A stretch of 64,000 nucleotides of DNA from Halichondria panicea (taxonomy: Eukaryota; Porifera; Demospongiae; Suberitida; Halichondriidae), in contig NC_087378.1 of NCBI RefSeq assembly GCF_963675165.1, positions 1,077,001 to 1,141,000 on the forward strand, given 5' to 3'. A model generated the notes under the pieces. It was not told the origin of the DNA. It did no database searches and was given only the letters and a program-made list of their open reading frames with translations. A program made the position numbers and the translations under genes. Positions 12,800 through 23,500 of the stretch are shown piece after piece. The number at the start of each line of letters is the position of its first letter. Position 1 is the stretch's first letter.

Positions 12800-13005
12800 T
12801 TATAGTGATAATAATTATCATGTTATATTGAACTTTTTTTGCCTTTATGATTTCTGTGATTTCAATCGTGTGTTGCTGCAGTATTGTTGAGAAGGTCTCT
12901 TTTGTGGTGTGTACATAAAGGTGGTCTATTATGTGGAGAGTCATGTGCTGGCTATGAATATTGGATTGGGTCAAAAGAAAAGAGACTGTCAACACTTTAT
13001 ACAGA
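12800..13005 (+). promoter_or_regulatory. Intergenic block upstream of paralogue D
   Basis: About 206 bp between C and D containing the same conserved block as before B (TCTCTTTTGTGG near 12897, GTCATGTGCTGGCTATGAATA near 12940), then AAAAGAGACTGTCAACACTTTATACA, which also precedes gene B's start. No gene is seen. This supports a unit of duplication that included the 5' flank. Confidence 0.45.
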
Positions 13006-16000
13006 ATGGAAGTGAAAGCTTGTGATCAGCAGTATGCTTGGGAGTTTGTTGATCCTCCACCTCAAGATTATTACTGTCCATTATGTGAGAAAATTCTGAA
13101 AGAGCCTAAGTTAACTGATTGTTGTGGCAGCCATTTTTGCACAGCCTGTATTAATCCCATTATAACAGCCCAGAAACCTTGTCCGAATCCCGAATGTAGA
13201 AAAGAACAGTTTCAATCGATGATAGATAAACGAACAATGAATAGAATTTTAGAGCTCGATGTGTTATGTCCATTGAAAGGAAGGGGATGTCATTGGAAAG
13301 GGGAGATGGGTATGAGAGATAAGCACTTGGATCCAAAGAACGAAAACAGCTGCGAATACATCGATGTGAAGTGTACCCATGGTTGTGGAGAAGACATGGA
13401 GAAGTACGAGTTAGCAGAGCACTTGAATCGATTCTGCCCCAAGCGTCCCCACAAATGTGAACATTGTGATTTCGAAGATGTTTTTGACCGTATTGTCAAA
13501 GACCATCATCCAGTGTGTCCCAAGTATCCTCTACCCTGCCATAACAACTGTGGCAATGAAGAGATTCCGAGATCTGATTATGAACAACATCTGTCCGAAT
13601 GTCCTCATCAAGATATTGAATGTGAATTTCGATATGCCGGGTGTGTGGAAAGAATTAAACGAAAAGACATTGCACAACATCAGCAAGAGGGCGTATATGT
13701 TCACCTCAGTCTACAAACTGCCTTTGCAACTCAGCAACTCACTGAAAGAGACAGAAAAATAGAAGAGATGTCTACTACATGGGAAAACAAGCACCAGCAC
13801 CTCACTGGAGACATTGAGAAGCTCTTCCATAGATGTGAGGAAGAATCAAAGGAACGAGAAGAGAATTCCAAAAGATTGAAAGTGGAGCTAGCACAAAAAG
13901 ATGAAGCAATTGAACGGCTCAGTGCACAATTACATGAGAAAGAGAAGGTGATCGAAGAAATGCAGGTTCGATTTTCAAAATTTCAAGAAGACACCGATGC
14001 AAAAGTTGAGCAGTTTGTCGCAAAGGAGATTATTGAGGTGAACATTAAGCGACAAGCAATAGAAGTTGAGGCCAAACTTTTAGAATCTCAAGAAGACTCA
14101 CAAAAGAAAGTCTCCAAACAAATTGAGAGATCTGTAGAAGTTGCCAAAGATATCAAGCACACAGTGAGGAAACAAATAAAGGAAGTTTCTGATACAAGCA
14201 ATACTAGAGCTGATAAATTGAACAAACAACTTCAGGAATTGGACGAAAAAATCAAAGCAGTAGAACAGTCACTGACAGTCTCCAGATCAACAGTAAAACA
14301 AAATTCTGCTACGTCAATCAACAATACCAAAATAGCCAATTCTGTTGCACCAGCTAAGGAAACCATTGGTGTCTCTGTTCTTGCGGCTACTGCGATGTCT
14401 TTGACAACCGTTCCTCAGAGTGTGTATGACATTATGAGTCCTGATGCCTTGGCCCTTCTTGAAAAGCTACCCATAGGCCAAATCGAGGGTGTCTACTACA
14501 ACCCCAAGGCTGGGAAGGTTTTCATTGAAAAGGAGAGTGCTGAGAAAGAAGACGAGAGAATCACGAAGTTCCAAACTGCATACCAGTCCATTTTGAGTAG
14601 AAAAGTGAAGACTATTGAAGTACCAATCCCTGCAACGATGTCTCCCGATGCTCTGGCTAATCTCGTTCATCAGTATAACCAGACCTACGACCTATGTGTA
14701 TTTTCAGTACAAGAAGGGGAATTTCCCTGCGTGAAGATTGTCTCAACCTCTTCTCGACAACATGATCAAGCCAGAACTCTCTTAGCCAATGAACTTGTCG
14801 AAATAGTTAGCCCTATTCTACCTGCTGTGAGCAAGTGTGAAGTCATCCATCTTTCTAAGACTCAAACACTCACACTGAAGAAGGCAAACATTGTGGAGGA
14901 AGAAGTTGACATTATTGTGAATCCAGCAAACGAAAGGTTGGCTCACGGAGGTGGTGTTGCAGCTGCATTGAATAAAGCTAGCAAAGGGCAACTGCAAAAG
15001 TTGTCGAAACGTCACGTTGAAAATAAAGGCACAGTAACTGTTGGGAAGATTGCAATCACATCCGGAGGGGGGGCATTGAAGTGTGACAAAGTGATTCATG
15101 CTGTTGGGCCTGACACAGGATATGGTGAAGCTGAATGTGAGCGTCTTTTGACCAAAGTCATCACTGAGGCTTTGAAGGGTGCAGAAAAATACAACGCTAA
15201 TTCAATAGCATTCCCAGCCATCAGTACTGGGATCTTTGGAGTGAGGAAAGAGCTTGTTGCACGCTGTCTTGTTGACACTGTTATGGCATACCATTTCACG
15301 AAGCCCCACCCTGTTCTCTCTGACATTCGAATTGTCATTATTGATGAGAAGACATATGCACCGTTTGCACGATATTTTCAACAGAAGATGGCTGCCCTAG
15401 AGATTAGCAAAATTCCCAGCCCTTTGATACAGCCAACTAAATTTAAGGCACCAGCATCCACTCCCACTTCTCCGCCTCCTGTAGCTGACAAAGAGACCCA
15501 GCTGGCAGCTCCAGAACCAGCTGCACCTCCAGGTATTGCTTTTACCACAGTCATTGTGAGGCTAATTTAATATTTTGATGTTTTGCAGATATGACACTGG
15601 GCTTGTTGAAAGATTCTTCCACAATTGTGTCGCTCCTGGAGGGCCTGGCTGACAACTGGCATGCTCTTGGAAGTTTGCTAGGGCTCTCAAAACCTGACTT
15701 GGACCGAATCAGCTCCGTACCAGCTGCTTCAAAGGTTTACTTGAACAGGATTGTTACCAAGTGGCTAATGAGAGATGCTACCTCTTCACCTACAGTTTCA
15801 GCACTTGTGAATGCGTTGTCTGGAATTGAAGGAACAGAACAAATTGTTCAGAGTATTCTAAAAGGTATGTGTCTGATTGGTTTTTAAACGTCCTACTTAA
15901 TATTTATTCACATACAGAGTACGGAGAGCAGAATGCCAAGCAGTTTAAACATCAGACCAGCCAAGAGGAAGCACCAGATGTATCTACCATCAAGTATCCA

Positions 16001-17274
16001 GGACCTAATGATATTCCAGAAATCACAGCTGAGACGTCGAATGTTTCGTCCGGGACTGGACCAACAGATAGTCTCACCACTACCACAGCCAGCACCACCC
16101 CGAATACTGGTGCCCCCACCTCATCCTTTACAGACAACACAACAGACCAACTGCCCCCTTCAAGTAGTGCATCAAGGTATAGTTATTAATTTGTGTGCTT
16201 TTCGTTATGCCTCGAGGCGTAGCCGCACGAGGGATACGGTAAAGCTGACTGTGTGTGTGTGTCTGTCTGTCTGTGTATGTATTCCAGCTGTAACTGCTCA
16301 ACGGTTGCAATGCGACGAAAACTAACAGCTTCTAGTTGTTCGCCTAACCGTTATAAAAGCGAAAACTCGGCCTGGGATCGAGGCTACTAAAGAAGCTAGC
16401 TATTTTAGTAGCCATTATTAATTTTTGTGAACTTGCAGACACACCCCTTATTCCTGGATGTAATGCGCATGCGCGCTCAATACCACGTGTAAGAGAATCC
16501 ATTTTGAACCCCAGATCCTTGTAGAATCAATTTATTTTCGAGGTCCTACCTTTTCTGATATAACTCTTTTTAGACTGCTTGTAATATGCTTTAATTTTGA
16601 TGATTACATTATTTCTATGTATATCTTCTAATTTATCGGACAGCAACAAGAACAGATTTTTATAGAACAAGCAAGCAGCTGCATGCGAGCTAGCTAAGTT
16701 TAATAGAACAGTGTGCGACTGAATAGTTGCACTAGCTAGCTTGCAATCTGATTGGTCCCATTAGGTAATGATCCTTGTGTCATTCTAATTCCAATATGTT
16801 GAACCGGCAACCATTTATGAGCATAGATGCTACATTATAACGTCATGCCCTCGTGCTACTGCTAATACAACTCTTGCCCTCGGGGCGTACTCGAGCTTAG
16901 CTATACATCCCTCTTGCATGAGTAATAACCTACATCAAGGGCTTATAAAGAAAAGAGGGCATGCAGACTCAGCATACTTCATACAATAATATTATTACAG
17001 AGACATTCCACGTGGGTGGAAGCTGCTTTTTTCTACTGGACTCCATTTATAGTATGTCCTGCCTCTGATATGAAGTTTGATGATTTACATAGATAGTGAG
17101 TTGCATGCCCTCCTCTCTTTATAAGCCCTTGCTTATACATACATCATAAAATGTTGTCAGCTGTATTAGAATTTCAAAATGGACAATACTTATTTTATTT
17201 CATGTTTTAGGGTTGGCTACCGACGAGGAGCCCGTGCAAGGATGGGTGCTTTTCTAGCTGGCAAAAAGCATTGA
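13006..17274 (+). CDS. TRAF-KH-macro-death protein without RING-Deltex, gene D
   Basis: Exons: 13006-15532, 15589-15864, 15918-16176 and probably 17211-17274. The product has the N-terminal RING (C24 onward, CPLC, CCGSHFC), TRAF-type zinc fingers, a coiled coil, one KH-like module (about 14400-14800), a macrodomain (about 14870-15390; [29 protein letters not shown]) and the death-like domain, then the Thr-rich linker. Where A and C continue with a Pro/Gly exon, RING and DTC, this copy has about 1 kb of repeat-derived sequence. The next plausible acceptor (17210) joins in phase to a short basic tail starting VGYRRGARARMG and a stop. That exon resembles the last DTC exon at base level (TGGCTACC and a closing AAAGCATTG shared), so it may be its remnant. 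The product would keep one RING but lose the Deltex catalytic half. The last exon is the least certain part. Confidence 0.75.
16208..16911. mobile_element. Non-autonomous repeat element in gene D 3' intron
   Basis: Similarity to the matching introns of A and C stops at about 16208, where a GC-rich motif (CCTCGAGGCGTAGCCGCACG) begins, followed by a GT/CTGT-rich microsatellite. Near 16845-16897 related motifs occur inverted (CCCTCGTGCTACTGC, then CCCTCGGGGCGTACTCGAG), suggesting imperfect inverted ends. No transposase frame. Exact ends are uncertain. Confidence 0.5.
16331..16384. repeat. Half copy of 43-bp-arm foldback repeat
   Basis: The segment from CTAGTTGTTCGCCTAACC to CTGGGATCGAGGC matches the loop and right arm of the complete foldback element at 61667-61766 with few differences. 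The left arm is absent. It is nested inside the larger repeat in the gene D intron. Confidence 0.75.
16937..17130. mobile_element. MITE with about 29-bp terminal inverted repeats
   Basis: The left end (AAGGGCTTATAAAGAAAAG, then AGGGCATGCA) matches the reverse complement of the right end (17102-17130) with about two mismatches. A second member with a different interior lies at 43404-43628. There is no coding capacity. It sits in the last intron of gene D, in the place where the RING-DTC exons would be expected. Confidence 0.85.
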
Positions 17275-17558
17275 GACTCCATAGGTTCAGTAGTGGGAAC
17301 TTTTTCTTAGTGACTCGATCAATATTCTTTTTGTATAGGTGTGTAGCTATATGCCCGAGCTAGTGTTTTAGTGTTGTTTTTGATCATCAATTTATTGTAT
17401 AGAATCTATAGTGGTTATGCTTACAATGTGTCATTGTCATTTGCATCATTCATTTTATGGGGAAGTCAGTACAGACAATTTTAGTTTGATATATATATGA
17501 TATCCTGTTTATTCTTGATGACCGATGGCCATAATTGTAATTATACTTGTCAATCGTA

Positions 17559-18650
17559 ATGGCTGCTAATGGCACTGCTGTTCTGGTGTATATTCTGATC
17601 TATATTGGAGAGTTCTGCAGATCTTCAGGTGAGTACACCATATCATGACATAGTGTAGTAGGCGTACATGTGTATATAGCATTTACTTTTTCATTGTTGC
17701 AAATTTTTTTGTTCTTGTTGCACATGCATAATATAACGTGAAACTACTATTAATAATTATGCAGGAATCTCCATTACACTGGTGGTTGCTATCATCACGA
17801 CTGTGTGTGTCCTGGTCTTGATTGCACTAGTGGTTACATGGTGAGCAATTACAGGTGGCATGCTATACATCTTATTATAACTACCTTTTATAGCTACCCT
17901 ACAATATCTGTCCATAGTCCGTGGGTGTGCATTGAATCCATGTACTCTGCACAAGTACGTACAGTCATAACAAATTGTCAATATTAGCTATCAGCCCATT
18001 TGTTGGTTCTGCATGTGTGGTTTCATTCAGACAGACACTTGCATTTGACGTACTTGCAACATTATTGCTTAGCAATGGACTACTGTAACAGCTTACTATA
18101 TAATTATAGCTGCTACGTCATATACTAGGTGCATGTGCTCATCTTTGCTCTCCCTCTCATTGTGTACAGTGTGATAACGTGGAAGATGAAGACAGACAAC
18201 CTCGTGTCTATGCTAAAAAGAGGTACTAACTCGAGACCGGAAAATCAGCCATGCAACAAAGACACCAACGTTAGGAAATCCTCTGAGCTCAAGAATAAAA
18301 AGAAGTGGAGCAGAAGCACAACCTGTCTCAATAACAACACTAACAACACTAACATAGAGAAAGGAATAACTAAGAGCACTAGTTGCTCTGCTTTGAACCT
18401 CCCACTACCGTCCGAGCCAAATACGAACAAGAAGGGAAACAAAAAATGTGATAACTCCGTCTCGATTTACGACGATGACTTCCAAGCGAGTATCATGCTC
18501 AGAGAAAATACTGCCTACCAGTCGAGAGGTCCGAATGAGCTAGCCAACGTGTCTGTGTCAGCCATGGTGGATAAGATAATGACGGGGCCCGGGGACAGTC
18601 ACGAATACGAACAGTTAGACACAGTAAGCAAACAACTTTCTAAACCCTAA
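17559..18650 (+). CDS. Small membrane protein with tyrosine-bearing tail
   Basis: Three exons, 17559-17628, 17765-17840 and 18170-18650, give about 208 residues. Residues 4-18 are hydrophobic (signal anchor or signal peptide) and residues 24-55 form a long hydrophobic segment, followed by basic WKMK as a stop-transfer. The remaining 150 residues are polar, rich in Asn, Ser and Lys, and contain possible tyrosine motifs: SIYDDDF, TAYQSR and EYEQL near the C-terminus. Almost no ectodomain is left. I do not recognise a family. It begins 284 bp after gene D on the same strand and converges with INPP5F. It could be a signalling adaptor that pairs with receptors in the membrane, but that is inference. 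Splice phases fit throughout; the ATG at 17559 is the first in frame. Confidence 0.6.
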
Positions 18651-19006
18651 GTTTTGACAAGGGACTTGACGATTGAACAATATAGTTTAGCGTTAGTACG
18701 TATACTCTATACACACCATAGTTTACAATAACTATACTTTTATCTCAATGCATGTCACTGTATACGTAAATAAATTCACTGTTCCCAAATTTATTTTATA
18801 CAGCACCTGATATATAGAATTTGTTAAATAATGACAGAGAAAGTTTAAAACTAGTGTACTGAATAGAAATTGAACATGACTTGTACATAAAAAGTTTCCT
18901 AAAAGCAATGAAACATGAATTATAATTATAAAAAACTACAGTATTATGATGGAGTATTTACATTGTATCAGATATCAAAATAAATAGTCCAGCTAAAAAG
19001 TAAGTG
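18651..19006. other. Convergent 3' intergenic region
   Basis: This 356-bp AT-rich stretch lies between the stop of the small membrane protein (+) and the stop of INPP5F (-). It must contain both 3' UTRs; AATAAA-like sequences occur near 18767 on the + strand. No gene or repeat seen. Confidence 0.5.
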
Positions 19007-20508
19007 TCACACAATTATAATCTTGCTCTTTGACTGTGCTCTTTTTTCGTTCTTTACAACCTCCTCTTCAGACGGCTCGTTTTGCGGAATGGACCTGCCA
19101 CTACCCGCCTTAGTTCTAAATCGCTGTAACTTCTTGGGGCGCTTGGAATCAGAGTCTTTGTTAGTTTCTTTCCTTTCAGTTTCATTAATCTGAGGCTCGA
19201 TATCATCAACTGTAATCTTGTGTTTGGTTGGAGACGTGCGTTGTTTCAAAGACTTCCCAACTTTAAGTAGATTCTGAAATAACCTCCCAGTGAATTTTGT
19301 GAATCGTTCTTCCATTGTATCTTCTTCTATGGAGCTGAGCATTGTATCAGATGAAGCTCTTTTCATTGTACCACTGTCTTCAATTGTTTCTCTAAGTCGA
19401 GAGTCGGAATTTGACTGGCGTAGCCCATTGGCAATATTCAAAGATCCCGTTGGGTTTAGAGGACGCGAGACTGTTACCATGGGGATGGTGGGAGAGAGCG
19501 TGGTGGCGGACAGAATATCATCACAGCTACGACATCGTGCATTCAATGGTTTCTCATAGCCAATAGAAGATTGTTCTGATTCCAGCTCAGCATATTTAGT
19601 GTCACTTGCAAAACTTTCGTTTGAAGGTACCCTCGAAAGTTCAGTTGTTACGGCACATGTCACATGACCTTCACTGCTGATATTATTGGACTGTTGCTCG
19701 TCAAGACTCTTCACAAACGAGTTAGAGACCATCAGGTAGACAATACCATAATGTTCTGGACTCTTCTTTCTGCAAGTGTTATATAATTGCATAGCTATTA
19801 TAATTATGTGATAAGGATATTGTCTTACTTGGGCAGTTTGTGTTCAGATACTTGTATGCCAGGTTGCAGGAAGGAGAGAGCATCAGCAATGCCTAGCAAC
19901 ACAGCTGCAGTAATAACAACAGATGCAAGGATGAAAACAAGCAAACACTCAGTGAAATGTACTGTATACATGTACCAGTATGTTGATTGTAGAAACAGAA
20001 ATAAAGATCCAGTCATTCCAGTTGCCAATAAAATAGCCTTAGGGCAACAACAGTTTAGTGAGAAATTGCTTCAGGCTAGGTCATTTCGTGTATTGCCAGA
20101 CGTTACCTTTGTCATCCTCAGTGGGGCTGGACGAGACTGTTCTGAGTGTGAGGTAGTAGGTGGTGTCCTCAAAGGAGTAGTAGATTCTCATGTGCAGTCT
20201 ACGAGAGCTACGCAGCTGAACCATGCCCAGGGGGCCTGTGCAGGAGGAAGAGCATATACAGCGTGTTATAATATGGTATATCAAATTGCATAGACAACGC
20301 ATTAGGTAGAATTACTGACAAACTATTGAAGTACTGGGAAAAGAGCATAATAATGATGTCATACGTGCAAGCATCATCAACAGGAAATATATACTATGAA
20401 GAAATATTTTGTATCAAATTTGTGAACAACTTACCAATCACTATCTTGGTGATATTGTCCATAGGTATTCTTAGGAGACACACAACCTGCTCTACCTCCA
20501 TGCTGTAG

Positions 20509-20549
<41 letters not shown>

Positions 20550-23500
20550 AAACAGATTCTAACACTGGGAGCAATTTACGCTACATAATTGTCTAGGACA
20601 TGCAGGCCCAAGTCTTACACCTACAGAAAATGTAGACCTCAAACAGATAACCCCTCTTATAGCCATTTGAACTATACATGTAGTTAGTAAAAGGAATATA
20701 CCTGACAAAGGTGAGTTGTGAGTTCTCCCTGCACTGGATGAGGATGCATAGCTCCTCTTTGGTTGAGGAGTTGACCAGACTGTGACCAGCTGCCTCCATG
20801 AGGGCCCATGCTTGCAGGTGCAGGCTCTTGTTAGGGAACACCTCCTTTTTACAGTGCTGCACTATGTCCAGCACAGCCTGCATGGGGAAAGAGGGGGGGG
20901 GGGCAGAATTAGAATACAGTTTAATTGAAGAATAGCTTTCAGGTCTGCATAAAAGTTATGACTGTACTACTATAAGCATGTGTACGCTGTTACTGTGCAT
21001 GGACTCATAGTAACAATCAGGTACACCTAACCCTCATAAGCAGTATGTACCTCTTCCTTGTACAGAACACTCATTGGCAGTTGTTCCTCAGGCCCTACTT
21101 CAAACGTGGGTGCAGTCAAAGTGGGTGTGACTTGTGGAAGCTCTGTGTGCATATCATCCATCTCGTCAGTGCCCTGCATGGAGCTGGGCAGGGAGGAGAA
21201 GGCCTCCACCGGACTCTTTCCCTGCATCAAGTCTGGGGGGGGAGGGGAGGAGGGTAGAAACATCTAGCATACGTGTATATAAAACACTCAAAGGTATGTA
21301 CTAGCTGTGGATGAGGGCAGGTCAAAAATATCCAGGTGTTTTAGTAGGAGAAGCTCTTCGTAAATTGAATTTCGAAACTGTTACTTTTTCATGTACATGT
21401 AGCTTTAGTAGCTTACCGATGAGCACTTGTCTGTAGGTGTCTCTGAAGATGTTCATGTAGTAACGCTGGGCAGAGTTGTAGCCGTCTTTCATTAGTCCAG
21501 CCAGTTTGCGCTCCCCGTACCGAGTGATGTCACCCTGCAGGGACACAGGTGTAGTAGTATTATGGAGTATACAAGCACACAAGAATTGATCAACAGTCAA
21601 TAGTTTATAGTACAGTATAAAAGCAAGCTGTAGGCTATAATTAAAGTAAACACACAAAGAAAACAAGCAGAGAATGCAAAATTCACACCAGCTGCATGTA
21701 ACATACATGTACATAGAGCCCATGCACTCACTTTCATGGCCACAGTGCCAGTGTACTGTTTGCTGACAATGTCACCATTGTTGCCCCACATCTCCTTAAA
21801 GGAGGTAAGCGTGGAGCCCTCCAGCCTCTCCTCAAAAGGAATCACTCCCAGCTTCTGAAGCTGCAAACAAACACATGAATGTAGAAGTTTACATAAACAC
21901 GAGTGTGTATATATTACATGTAGGTAGAGGAGTTCATATAAATATCAAGATAATAAATACTGGAAGAGCTTACTGCAGTCTGTAGCACATCTCTGGCGAA
22001 CACAGACTGTGTGACGTTGGTTCTGTCCAGACAGTCCATACAGTTGACTCGATAGACGCTCTCCTGCCTGCACAGCACACTGCCCGAGGGGTCGTTGTCA
22101 TCAGAGACTGATTGGTCCATGTCTAACCTGTGCGTACGTACAATAGAAGAGGGGAGACGAATGTGTTAAATTCAAAATTTCATCGGGGCCACACTTGATT
22201 AAACGGGGAGGCAGTACTAGGGATTGCAGGCACTTGCAACAGAGATTTGCCTGACAGCAAAACCAACGATTAGAGCTTGCACTTTTAGGGCCAAGCTGTA
22301 GTAGAATAATTTCGGCCACTTCTACACCTAATCTACTAAGCCACCACCCTAACCACTAAGCCACACCTATTCTGTCCCTAGTCATAACACCTCTTAGTCA
22401 TCACATACACATACATACAGATACAGCAGTGCTCATTCTAGACTTACATGTACATGTAAAGTTTGGCCAAACTGAAAAATACCATTCTTCATATGTACAT
22501 GTATATGCAACAATTTGATAGACTGTACGTGTACTTTATAGGGTGAGAGGGCAACCCCATGCCTAGAGAGGTTCAAAGAGAGTCTGCTAAAAATGGTTAT
22601 CAGTTCATGCTTGCAGTTACTTTCTACATCTTTCTACATGTTACCTAGACAGTACAGTGGAATCCCTCTATAATGGGGAGCAATATTTTGGTCATTATAC
22701 AGAGGAACTAAGCAGTGATGTAGCCAACATGTAAATCCTTACCAACAGAATCTCATTTTCCTTGTGATGTCTTGAGTTTTTCTGAGCAGAAGCTTCAGTG
22801 CAGTACTCTGCCTGGTCTTACTACAAGGCGGGGGGGGGGGGGGGGGGGAAAGGTGAGGTACTATAGAATCATCGAACTAGAATTATAACTAGACATCATT
22901 TTTACCACAACCACTTACAAGTGATGATGGAAATCAAACACAATGTAGGTGATCTTTGGATTATTCATTTCCAGAATATGCTTCTCATAGGCATCCGATA
23001 ACACCTGTGGAGATATACAAATATTCATGAAAAGCAATTCTCGACAGTTTAATTTGCCTTCTCTTTTCCCGACTGCTTCACAAGATTCACCACAACCTGT
23101 ACAGTACAAAGGTCATTCATTCCACACAAAGGGTACAAAGTACACTAGCACACTCACCATTTCCTGGTAAAGATTCAGTTGAGTGTCGAAATGTTTTTGA
23201 AATGCCTTCTGAGTATCCTCATCATCTGAACAATACGCAGTATATACTATGATGTCATACACTCTCATATTTGGTATACATAACATACAGTACAGGGTCT
23301 TTGAACTGGAAAACTTAAAACTTTCAACGTACTAAAGAATAATTTAAGCTTCAATGCTATACACAACGCATTGACTGCACAGAGATCTGAAAGTGTGACT
23401 CCAAAACTTACTGCTCTCAATGATGGGGAGTGGTCTGTACTTGTACCCGGGCTGTGTCCAGTAAACCGGGACTGATCCCCTCACGATGACGTAGGACACC

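Noticed and set aside
19825-20028. Hydrophobic open frame suggesting a separate membrane protein
   Set aside because: Only its last 73 bp are an exon of INPP5F (acceptor and donor visible, phase fits); the hydrophobic part is intron.
22827-22849. G-run as a possible G-quadruplex regulatory site
   Set aside because: A plain homopolymer in an intron, prone to sequencing error; no supporting context.
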